In this document: in pieces, positions 1-6,733 of the stretch
Layout of the letters: each line of letters begins with the position of its first letter
Numbering within the stretch: position 1 is the stretch's first letter
Origin: CAZUHK01 sp964620345
Lineage (GTDB): Bacteria > Planctomycetota > Phycisphaerae > Phycisphaerales > Zrk34
Direction of reading: 5' to 3'
DNA length: 16,517 nucleotides
Assembly: GCA_964620345.1 (NCBI GenBank)
Contig: CAZUHK010000049.1
Span: 1 to 16,517 of the forward strand
Made by a program: the position numbers and the translations under genes
Notes under the pieces: model-generated
What the model saw: only the letters and a program-made list of their open reading frames with translations
Databases searched by the model: none
Told to the model about the DNA's origin: nothing

Positions 1-105
1 CGGACAAGGTGTGGCACCCGCCAGACGCGACGCAGCGCCGCAATCTGCTCTAGCCGCACTCATCACCCGCGCTGAGGGCGACCGGGTCGTTGCCGCCGGC
101 ATGGC

Positions 106-1206
106 TCAAAGCTCGGCCAGCCGATCGCGCCACGATTCGCGGTCCGACAGGTCACCGTACTCATCGATCGCCGCGCCCACCGCCAACAGCAGATCGCGTC
201 GCCCCGATTCACCCAAGAGTATGAGCGTCACCCGCAGGAAGTCATCGAATTCGCACGCATAGATGCTGTGCCCGCTGCGGAATTGATGTTCCTGGATCTG
301 CGCGAATGCTTCACGATCAGCGGGCGTGACGCCGCCGCGCATGAGGTAGAGCAATTCAGTGATGCCGCGTTCGCGAATGCTATCGAGCTTGCCGTGCACC
401 TCCCGCAGCTCCAGTTGCCGATCCTTGACTTCCACCGCGAGCACCACGTTGCCGTCATCGTCCGTGCAGGTGATGTCCGCCACGTGGCCCGTGCGAACGT
501 CCGCGGCGTTGACGTGACCACTCGTGGCCTCGGCGAACAGGGCGAATCGATCGCCGATGGTTCTCAGCAGGCCAACGCAGACGCTCTGCAGACGCCGACC
601 GCCCGTTCGCGCTTCGAGAAATCGGTTCAGCGCCGACAGCGTGTCGGCCAGACTGATGCGGCTGGGCGCGGGGTAGGTGATGTGCACGCGGTCAAGGCGG
701 CGCCGAACCGCCAGCAGACACCCGACCAACGCGGTCTCGATCTGGTCGGGTCTTTGCTGCGCGTACTCAAGCACGGTAATCAGTCGCGCCAGACCGGCTG
801 TATCCCGGGTGGGGCCAAGCAGGTCGTAGCTCAACATCGCGATGCGCAGCGGATTACTGACATAAGGATCGCCCGACCCGCCGAGCACGTTGTGGTTTGC
901 CCGGTCGAACTGGACGATCGTGGCCCGGCAGAACGATCGCGCATCGAACGCGCCCGATGTGTCGGCGTTTCGCTGCACGGCCCGGCAGTCGATTTTGCCG
1001 TCCGTCAGCTTCGCCAGCAGTTGAGTCGGCAGCACGTAGCGGAACGACTTGGTCCGTGATTCGATCGACGCATCGATCGCGCCGACGACCACGCACGGCA
1101 AACGCGCGGCAGCATCCAGCGGACCGCTGAGCACGCGCTGCCAAAGCCGATCCAGAATGGGTTTGGCCGACGCGGCAAGCGTCTGCTCTCTATTGGCCGG
1201 GGTCAT
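106..1206 (-). CDS. SacI-family-like type II restriction endonuclease
   Basis: This 366-residue protein probably cuts DNA as the nuclease of a type II restriction-modification system. The C-terminal third holds a PD-(D/E)XK-like core: Asp244 in GHVADI (240-245), then a hydrophobic strand ending in Glu259-Val-Lys261 (AVEVKDR), which would bind the metal and the scissile phosphate. Length and this core resemble the SacI restriction endonuclease family as I remember it; SacI itself is about 358 residues. The first roughly 230 residues have no motif I can name and may carry DNA recognition and dimer contacts. The ATG start lies inside the end of the methyltransferase gene, a 17-base overlap in another frame, so translation is probably coupled and follows the protective methylase. 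Only a weak GTGGA precedes the start. The stop is TGA at 106-108. The nuclease call is fairly safe, the SacI family name less so, and the recognition site is unknown. Confidence 0.68.
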   Translation of the reverse strand: MTPANREQTLAASAKPILDRLWQRVLSGPLDAAARLPCVVVGAIDASIESRTKSFRYVLPTQLLAKLTDGKIDCRAVQRNADTSGAFDARSFCRATIVQFDRANHNVLGGSGDPYVSNPLRIAMLSYDLLGPTRDTAGLARLITVLEYAQQRPDQIETALVGCLLAVRRRLDRVHITYPAPSRISLADTLSALNRFLEARTGGRRLQSVCVGLLRTIGDRFALFAEATSGHVNAADVRTGHVADITCTDDDGNVVLAVEVKDRQLELREVHGKLDSIRERGITELLYLMRGGVTPADREAFAQIQEHQFRSGHSIYACEFDDFLRVTLILLGESGRRDLLLAVGAAIDEYGDLSDRESWRDRLAEL

Positions 1207-2116
1207 AGTTTGTCCACAGCACTTCGCGACGGTCCTGCTTGACCGAATGGCACCGCTTGGCCGGGGCCTCGATCTTGTGCCAGCCCGAGTAGAGCGAATC
1301 GTACAGATCGCAAGCGTAGCCCGAAAGGGCGACCATCCCCTTGGCCCGGCGCAGACACTCGGCCAACTCTTCGTGCTGCTTGTCGGTCATCTCAAACCCG
1401 TAGGCCTTGGCGTCGCCCCGTGAGTCGTGCACGTAGGGTGGATCGCAATAGAACAGCGTCGTCGGGTCGTCGTACAGCTCAACCACTTCTCGGGCCGGGC
1501 GGTTTTCGATCTGCACGCGAAGCAGTCGCTCGGCGATCTCGGGCAGTTGCTCGATACCCCCCAGCCAGCGCGAGACCACGCCGCTCATGCCGGCCCGGCT
1601 GGTGTTCTTGCAGTTGGCCCATCGCCCCAAGCTCGCGGTCTGCGCCAAGCCGGTACGCACCTGCCGGGCACGCACGAAGAAGCGACGCGCTCGTTCCAGA
1701 TTCGAGATGCGCTGCGAGGGCGCTTCGCAGGCGATGTAAAACTCCTCTCGCGAGAACGGCGTGAGACTGATCGCCTCGACCAGCCGCTCCTTCTGATTCC
1801 GTAGGACCGTGAAGAAGTTGACCACTTCGCCATCGAGGTCGTTGTACGTCTCCACGGGCGCGGTCGGCCGATTGATAAGCACCGCCCCCGACCCGCCAAA
1901 CGGTTCGCAGTAGTGATGACACGCCGGCAGAAGCGGCATCAGCCAGTCCAGGTGACTGTACTTGCCGCCGTACCAGCCAAAGGCGATCTTCCGCCGCCGC
2001 CGGCCGCGGCCGGCGTTCCCGGATTGACGCTCGGCGACCGAGGCGATGTCACGCTCGGCAGCACCATCGTCGAACAACTGGCGCGTCTGCCGGACCGGCG
2101 AGGGTGTCCGTCCCAT
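1190..2116 (-). CDS. D12-class adenine-N6 DNA methyltransferase (Dam-like)
   Basis: This enzyme transfers a methyl group from S-adenosylmethionine to adenine N6 in a specific DNA site, and probably protects the host from the adjacent nuclease. Numbering from the upstream ATG at 2125, the D12/alpha-class motifs appear in order: WYGGK (51-55, motif X), EPFGGSG (74-80, motif I, SAM binding), NDLDGEVVNFF (95-105) and the catalytic DPPY (228-231, motif IV), with a C-terminal EVLWTNY (301-307). About 45 Arg-rich, low-complexity residues precede the first motif and look poorly conserved. I place the start at the fourth-codon ATG (2114-2116) because TAAGGA sits 8 bases upstream of it, whereas the first ATG has that same AAGG directly against it; the difference is three residues. 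The gene is first in a two-gene unit and overlaps the endonuclease by 17 bases. An adenine methylase is an unexpected partner for a SacI-like nuclease, because I recall M.SacI as a cytosine-C5 enzyme. Confidence 0.88.
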   Translation of the reverse strand: MGRTPSPVRQTRQLFDDGAAERDIASVAERQSGNAGRGRRRRKIAFGWYGGKYSHLDWLMPLLPACHHYCEPFGGSGAVLINRPTAPVETYNDLDGEVVNFFTVLRNQKERLVEAISLTPFSREEFYIACEAPSQRISNLERARRFFVRARQVRTGLAQTASLGRWANCKNTSRAGMSGVVSRWLGGIEQLPEIAERLLRVQIENRPAREVVELYDDPTTLFYCDPPYVHDSRGDAKAYGFEMTDKQHEELAECLRRAKGMVALSGYACDLYDSLYSGWHKIEAPAKRCHSVKQDRREVLWTNYDPGQ

Positions 2117-2124
2117 GAGCAGCA

Positions 2125-2129
2125 TCCTT
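2125..2129 (-). promoter_or_regulatory. Ribosome binding site deciding the methyltransferase start
   Basis: Read on the minus strand, AAGGA is followed by eight bases (TGCTGCTC) and then ATG at 2116-2114. The spacing is normal for this ATG and impossible for the ATG at 2125-2123, which overlaps the site itself. This favours the shorter protein. Confidence 0.5.
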
Positions 2130-2629
2130 ACAAATACCCAACCAAAGCCCTTAGGTTACCGGTTGATCGGTCGGAATCCAACCCCCTCGCATTCAAGTGA
2201 TTGCTCCAGCCCCGACCAGCCCCGCGATGCTTGAGCGCGCGCCGGGGTTGACGGCGGCGGCGACGGGGTGGCGCGACACGTGGGAATTGATGCCTGCCGT
2301 AAGCGGTGGGGGGCGCGGGGGTTGGGGCGGTTGACGGGTGGGGCGGGGCGATTGGCGACGCGCCGGCGCGCCGCGATGCGGTGCGCCGGCCAGGGGTAGA
2401 GGTTCGCATGCTTGATGGGACTCGACATTGTCCGCTGCGCCCGTTGCACACGGCACCGGGCCGGCGCTGGCCGGGCGGTCAGGGGCGGCCACGGGGCGGA
2501 CCGATGCCCAAGCGCGGTGTCGACAAGCACTTGCGCCGCCGCGTGGGCCGGCGCCCCGGGTGGGGGCGGACATTGACCGCCCCGAGCCGCGGCTCTCGGG
2601 CGGCGCGCGGCGGGCGCGGCGGGAGGAAG

Positions 2630-2658
2630 TTGACCGCGCCCGGGGCCGGGGCTACCTT
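2630..2658 (+). promoter_or_regulatory. Candidate sigma70-type promoter for ilvC
   Basis: TTGACC (2630-2635, five of six matches to the -35 consensus) is followed after exactly 17 bases by TACCTT (2653-2658, three of six for the -10). Transcription would start near 2665 and give a leader of about 28 bases containing the AGGAGG site. The spacing and the strong -35 support it; the weak -10 and GC-rich spacer are against it. Confidence 0.45.
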
Positions 2659-2692
2659 GCGCGGCTCGAAATCGCACGACAGGAGGCCCACG

Positions 2693-3706
2693 ATGGCCAT
2701 CGAAACGCTGTATGACAAGGACGGATCGCTCGGCCCGCTGCAGGGCAAGACCATCGCGGTGCTGGGCTTCGGCAGCCAGGGCCACGCCCACGCCCAGAAC
2801 CTGCGCGACAGCGGGCTGAGTGTGATCGTCGCCAACCGGCGCGATTCGGCCAACGGCAAGCTCGCGATCGAGCGCGGCTTCGACCCGCTGCCGGTCGCCG
2901 ACGCGGTCAAGCAGGCCGACCTGGTCGTCGTGGCGCTGCCCGACGAGGTGCAGCCCGATGTCTATGAGCAGCACGTGAAGGACAACCTGAGCGAGGGGAT
3001 GACGCTGCTGTTCACCCACGGGTTCAACATACACTTCAAGACGATCCAGCCGCCGGCGAACGTGAACGTGATCATGGTCGCGCCCAAGGGGCCTGGCCAC
3101 ACCGTCCGCAGCGAGTACGAGAAGGGCGGCGGGGTGCCGTGCCTCATGGCGATCCACCAGGACGCGGCCGGCGACGCCGAGCCGCTCGCCCTGGCCTACG
3201 CGATCGGCGTGGGCGGCGGCAAGGGCGGCACGCTTAAAACCACCTTCAAGGACGAGTGCGAAACCGACCTGTTCGGCGAGCAGAACGTGCTGTGCGGCGG
3301 GCTGTCGGAACTGATCAAGACCGGCTACGAGGTACTGACCGAGGCCGGCTACCCGCCGGAGCTGGCCTACTTCGAGGTCTGCCACGAGGTCAAGCTCATC
3401 GTCGACCTGGTCGTCCGCGGCGGGCTGAAGTACATGCGCTACTCGATCTCCAACACCGCGGAGTTCGGCGATTACTACACCGGCCCGAAGATCATCGACG
3501 ACGGCGTCAAGCAACGCATGCAAGAGGCCCTCCAGCACATCCAGGACGGCGGCTTCGCCAAGGCCTTCCGCGAGGATTACGCCAACGGCTTCGCGTGGTT
3601 CAAGCAGCAACGCGAAGAGAACAACCAGCACGGCGTCGAAACCATCGGCACCGAACTGAGGCAGATGATGCCCTGGCTGGACCCGGTGGACCCGCCGAAG
3701 GATTGA
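2693..3706 (+). CDS. ilvC: Ketol-acid reductoisomerase (class I)
   Basis: This cytoplasmic enzyme carries out the second common step of valine, leucine and isoleucine synthesis: Mg-dependent alkyl migration of acetolactate or acetohydroxybutyrate, then NAD(P)H reduction. At 337 residues it has the length of the short class I form. The N-terminal Rossmann domain has GFGSQGHAHAQNL (25-37), and the cofactor loop reads NRRDSANGK (48-56), a variant of the usual LRPGS-type loop, so cofactor preference is open. KGPGH (132-136) leads into the knotted all-helical domain, with metal ligands expected at Asp192 and Glu196 in DLFGEQ, Glu228 and Glu232 in FEVCHE, and the substrate segment SISNTAEFGD (251-260). 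The start is fixed by AGGAGG at 2681-2686, six bases before ATG; the open frame runs upstream to 2306 but has neither family similarity nor a ribosome site. No ilvB/ilvN neighbour is present, so the gene stands apart from its pathway partners. Confidence 0.96.
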   Translation: MAIETLYDKDGSLGPLQGKTIAVLGFGSQGHAHAQNLRDSGLSVIVANRRDSANGKLAIERGFDPLPVADAVKQADLVVVALPDEVQPDVYEQHVKDNLSEGMTLLFTHGFNIHFKTIQPPANVNVIMVAPKGPGHTVRSEYEKGGGVPCLMAIHQDAAGDAEPLALAYAIGVGGGKGGTLKTTFKDECETDLFGEQNVLCGGLSELIKTGYEVLTEAGYPPELAYFEVCHEVKLIVDLVVRGGLKYMRYSISNTAEFGDYYTGPKIIDDGVKQRMQEALQHIQDGGFAKAFREDYANGFAWFKQQREENNQHGVETIGTELRQMMPWLDPVDPPKD

Positions 3707-3741
3707 TGCAAGACATAAGCGTCAACTCGATCGATTTCCGT

Positions 3742-3770
3742 GAAACCCACGTTCGCAGAACGTGGGCTTC
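3742..3770. terminator. Hairpin between convergent ilvC and mtfA-like genes
   Basis: CCCACGTTC (3746-3754), a three-base GCA loop and GAACGTGGG (3758-3766) form a perfect nine-pair stem. Beyond one A/C mismatch, GAA (3742-3744) and TTC (3768-3770) extend it to 12 of 13 pairs. It lies 36 bases after the ilvC stop and about 50 bases from the stop of the convergent gene, where a two-way terminator is expected. There is no T-run on either strand, so it is not a classical intrinsic terminator. It could instead be a REP-like dispersed palindrome. Confidence 0.5.
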
Positions 3771-3822
3771 GCCCGTTGAAGGGGGCGGGGGGTGCGGGGG
3801 TGAAGAAGCGCGCGCCCAGGCG

Positions 3823-4584
3823 TCACCAGCTTGCCGGATGCTGTTGGAAGTAGTCGCTCAGGGCTTGGTACAACTGCGGCGTCTTGCGTTGCATCTGGTC
3901 GGGCTGCTCGAAGAAGGTCTCGGTGGCGACGGCGAAGAACTCCGCGGGGTTGGTCAGGCCGTAGTGGTCCAGCAGCGTGCGCCGGCCGGCGCGGGCGTCG
4001 GCGTACATCGCGTCGTAGTGGTCGGTCATGACCTTCACCCAGTGGTTGAAGGCCTGGCGTGACTTCATCGGCGGCGTGCCGTCGGCCCAGCCGTCGAGCA
4101 GGTCGAGCTTGTGGGCGAACTCGTGGAACACCACGTTCCGCCCGTCGGTCAGGTTCATCGACCCGCCGCGCGACGCGTCCCACGCCAGCTCGACCGGCCC
4201 GCGGTAGTGCGCGGTGCCGGCCACGGGCATCTGGCTTTCGAGCACGCCGCGGCGCATGGGTGCTGCCCACGGCCGATCGGTGACGATGATCTCGGCGACG
4301 TTGGGGTAGTAGTCGTGATCGTCGAAGCCCAGCAGCAGCAGTCCGGCCTGGGCGGCGATGCAGAGCTTGATGCGGTCGGTCAGCTCGAAGCCGCGGCCGT
4401 ACCAGTGCTTCTCGGTGAAGATGACGCGGGCGGTGTCGATCAGCCGCCGGCGATCGTGGCGCGGCAGGCGCTGCAGCAGCGGCATGTCCTCATCGAGCCA
4501 GCCGTCCCACTGATCGGGCGGGTCGGCAGCCAGCAGCTTGCGGCGGCGTCGATCGCGGAGCCAGCGAAAGGGCATGGCGGGCAT
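3823..4584 (-). CDS. mtfA: MtfA-like zinc-dependent peptidase
   Basis: This 253-residue soluble protein resembles MtfA, the E. coli zinc aminopeptidase that binds the Mlc repressor and modulates glucose PTS expression. The zinc motif HEFAH is at 154-158, with Glu155 as the general base. The downstream NPAEFFAVATETFF segment (212-225) supplies a glutamate as third zinc ligand, as the family requires. A basic N-terminal stretch (RWLRDRRRRK, 7-16) has no signal peptide, consistent with a cytosolic enzyme. The length fits the family. The start is uncertain: ATG at 4584 and ATG at 4575 both lack a clear ribosome site. It is convergent with ilvC across a hairpin and divergent from the ABC exporter pair. 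No Mlc-like repressor or PTS gene is in view, so the E. coli regulatory role should not be assumed here. Confidence 0.88.
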   Translation of the reverse strand: MPAMPFRWLRDRRRRKLLAADPPDQWDGWLDEDMPLLQRLPRHDRRRLIDTARVIFTEKHWYGRGFELTDRIKLCIAAQAGLLLLGFDDHDYYPNVAEIIVTDRPWAAPMRRGVLESQMPVAGTAHYRGPVELAWDASRGGSMNLTDGRNVVFHEFAHKLDLLDGWADGTPPMKSRQAFNHWVKVMTDHYDAMYADARAGRRTLLDHYGLTNPAEFFAVATETFFEQPDQMQRKTPQLYQALSDYFQQHPASW

Positions 4585-4822
4585 GATATCGGATCAGGTG
4601 ATGAGTCCGGGGTGCGTGGCGGTTGGAAGCCGCCACGCCGGGCCAAGCGCGGCGGGTGCGTAAATCTGAGCAATTTTCGCGGGTTTGGGGCCGAGGCCCT
4701 GGACGATGGCACGCAACAGGGGTAAGAAAGGTTCCCGGCGTGTGGCGGCGAGCCAGGTGGGCCAGGCGGTTATGGAAGGCCGCGGCCTGGTGGGCCGATG
4801 CGTCGTGGGTGAATCGTGTTCC

Positions 4823-6733
4823 ATGAGTCTGCCCGCCCAAACCACGGGGCCCGGCGTCACGCCCGAACCGTCGAACTGGTCGCTCATCCGGCGCATGCTG
4901 GCGTTGAGCTGGCGGTATCGGTGGGGCTGCATCAAGGTCGTCGTGCTCAACCTGCTGCTGCAGACGATGATGCTGACCGGCCTGTATTCGATCGGCCTGG
5001 GGATCGACTACGTGAAGTTCAAGGCCTGGCGGACGTATCCCGAGAAGTTCGACACGCCCGCCGACACGCCGCAGTGGCCGCTGGGCCTGACCCCGCCGGA
5101 CGACTGGGGCTACCTGGCCGTGCTGGGCGCGATCGCGGGGGTCGTGCTCATCCTCGCGCTGTTGCGCGCCGCGCTGACCTACGCCGAGCGCGTCAACACC
5201 GCCGACCTGGTCAACCGGCAGATCGTCGTGTCGCTGCGGAGCCAGGTCTACGACAAGATGCAGCGGCTGAGCTTCCGGTTTTTCGACGCCAACGCCACCG
5301 GCACGCTGATCAACCGCGTGACCGGCGACGTGCAGGCGGTGCGCATGTTCATCGAGATGGTCGTGATCCAGGCGATCATCATCGTGCTGTCGCTGGTGGT
5401 GTACATCACATACATGGTGTCGATCCATCCGTGGCTCGCCCTGGCGTGCCTGGCGACCACGCCGCTGCTGTGGATGACGGTGGTGCGGTTCAGTCGCGTG
5501 GTCAAGCCGGCGTACATGGAAAACCGCCGGCTGATGGACGACGCGGTGCTGCGGCTTTCGGAGAACCTGCAGGGCGTGCACGTGGTCAAGGGCTTTTCCC
5601 TGCAGGACCAGCAGCGCGACCGCTTCGCCGAGGCCAACGCCAAGGTCGCCCAGCAGAAGCAGTGGATCTTCTGGCAGCAGAGCTATTACCTGCCGGTGAT
5701 CCACATGTTCACGCACATCAACCGCATGGTGCTGCTGGGCTACGGCGGGTGGCTGTTCATCACCGGCGAGCTGGCGATGGGCACGGGGCTGGTGGTGTTC
5801 GCCGGGATCCTCAACCAGTTCTCCACGCAGGTGCAGCAGGTCGGGCAGATCGCCAACTCGATGCAGCAGTCGCTGGTGGGCGCTCAGCGTGTGTTCGAGG
5901 TGCTCGATGAGCCGATGGAGATCGCCAGCCCGGCGAACCCGCAGCGGCTGACCGATTCGAAGGGCAAGGTCGAGTTCGATCACGTGACGTTCGGCTACGA
6001 CGCCGAGCCGGTGCTGGCGGATGTGAGCTTCGTCGCCGAGCCGGGCGAATGCGTGGCGATTCTGGGCGCGACCGGTTCGGGCAAGACATCGCTGCTGTCG
6101 CTGATCCCGCGGTTCTACGACGCCGACTCGGGCCGCGTGCTGATCGACGATCACGACGTGCGTGACTACGACCTGGACGACCTGCGTCGGAGCGTCGGGC
6201 TGGTGTTCCAGGAGTCGTTTTTGTTTTCCAACACGGTGGAGGCGAACATCGCGTTCGGCCACCCCACCGCGACGCACGAGCAGGTCGAGCGGGCGGCGAA
6301 GATCGCCTCGGCCCACGAGTTCATCATGGCGATGGACCACGGCTACCAGACGGTGCTGGGCGAGGGCGGGGTGGGCTTGAGCGGCGGGCAGCGCCAGCGG
6401 CTGGCGATCGCCCGCGCGGTGTTGCTGGACCCGCCGCTGCTGCTGCTGGACGACCCCACCGCCGCGATCGACGCGGAGACCGAGGGCGAGATCCTCGAAG
6501 CGATGGACAGCGCGATGCAGGGGCGGACCACGTTCGTCGTCGCCCACCGGCTGAGCACGCTGCGGCGGGCGGACAAGGTGATCGTGCTGGATCACGGGCG
6601 GATCGTGCAGGCCGGCACGCACGAAGAACTGATGGACACCAAGGGCCACTACCGCTGGGCGGCGAAGCTGCAGGTGGGCGACGCCGAATCACGCCGGCTG
6701 CTGGGCTTCGACCCGCAGGAGGGCCAGCCGTGA
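4823..6733 (+). CDS. ABC exporter half-transporter, degenerate-site subunit
   Basis: This 636-residue protein has a six-helix type IV (ABC exporter) membrane domain, about residues 35-330, fused to a nucleotide-binding domain. Walker A is GATGSGKT (415-422), Q-loop Gln463, an intact signature LSGGQ (519-523) and switch His575. Walker B reads LLLLDD (539-544), so the catalytic glutamate is replaced by Asp544; that marks a slow or non-hydrolytic site. The loop between the first two helices is longer than usual (about residues 63-95, Pro-rich) and probably faces the periplasm. I chose ATG 4823 because upstream ATGs at 4685 and 4772 would add an unrelated Arg/Gly-rich leader with no ribosome site; the site before 4823 is itself weak. 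Its TGA overlaps the next gene's GTG by four bases, so the two subunits are made together. The substrate is unknown; lipid or drug export is the usual role of such pairs. Confidence 0.92.
   Translation: MSLPAQTTGPGVTPEPSNWSLIRRMLALSWRYRWGCIKVVVLNLLLQTMMLTGLYSIGLGIDYVKFKAWRTYPEKFDTPADTPQWPLGLTPPDDWGYLAVLGAIAGVVLILALLRAALTYAERVNTADLVNRQIVVSLRSQVYDKMQRLSFRFFDANATGTLINRVTGDVQAVRMFIEMVVIQAIIIVLSLVVYITYMVSIHPWLALACLATTPLLWMTVVRFSRVVKPAYMENRRLMDDAVLRLSENLQGVHVVKGFSLQDQQRDRFAEANAKVAQQKQWIFWQQSYYLPVIHMFTHINRMVLLGYGGWLFITGELAMGTGLVVFAGILNQFSTQVQQVGQIANSMQQSLVGAQRVFEVLDEPMEIASPANPQRLTDSKGKVEFDHVTFGYDAEPVLADVSFVAEPGECVAILGATGSGKTSLLSLIPRFYDADSGRVLIDDHDVRDYDLDDLRRSVGLVFQESFLFSNTVEANIAFGHPTATHEQVERAAKIASAHEFIMAMDHGYQTVLGEGGVGLSGGQRQRLAIARAVLLDPPLLLLDDPTAAIDAETEGEILEAMDSAMQGRTTFVVAHRLSTLRRADKVIVLDHGRIVQAGTHEELMDTKGHYRWAAKLQVGDAESRRLLGFDPQEGQP

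Larger units (their letters stand above)
2117..2692. other. Gene-free interval between the restriction-modification unit and ilvC
   Basis: This 576-base stretch separates the divergent methyltransferase and ilvC genes. The left 100 bases are of moderate GC and should hold the methyltransferase promoter, but I see no convincing -35/-10 pair there. The rest is extremely G-rich on the plus strand and has open frames in several registers, none with a plausible ribosome binding site, known motif or balanced composition. I found no Leu/Val/Ile-rich leader peptide of the kind used in branched-chain amino acid attenuation, no transposase remnant and no tRNA. The only element I would mark is the candidate ilvC promoter at the right edge. 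Confidence 0.5.

Noticed and set aside
11..262. Plus-strand 83-codon frame at the left edge
   Set aside because: Ser/Arg-rich, overlaps the 3' end of the endonuclease gene, no ribosome site.
2306..2692. Upstream extension of the ilvC frame, as a possible fused N-terminal domain or leader
   Set aside because: Gly/Arg-rich with no motif; AGGAGG and the family N-terminus both fix the start at 2693.
2156..3631. A 491-codon minus-strand frame over ilvC
   Set aside because: Antisense to a well-conserved enzyme, low-complexity Pro/Ala/Arg end, no ribosome site.
4490..6649. A 719-codon open frame on the minus strand over the first ABC gene
   Set aside because: His/Arg/Val-rich composition with no domain, wholly antisense to a gene with clear ABC motifs; typical of GC-rich shadow frames.
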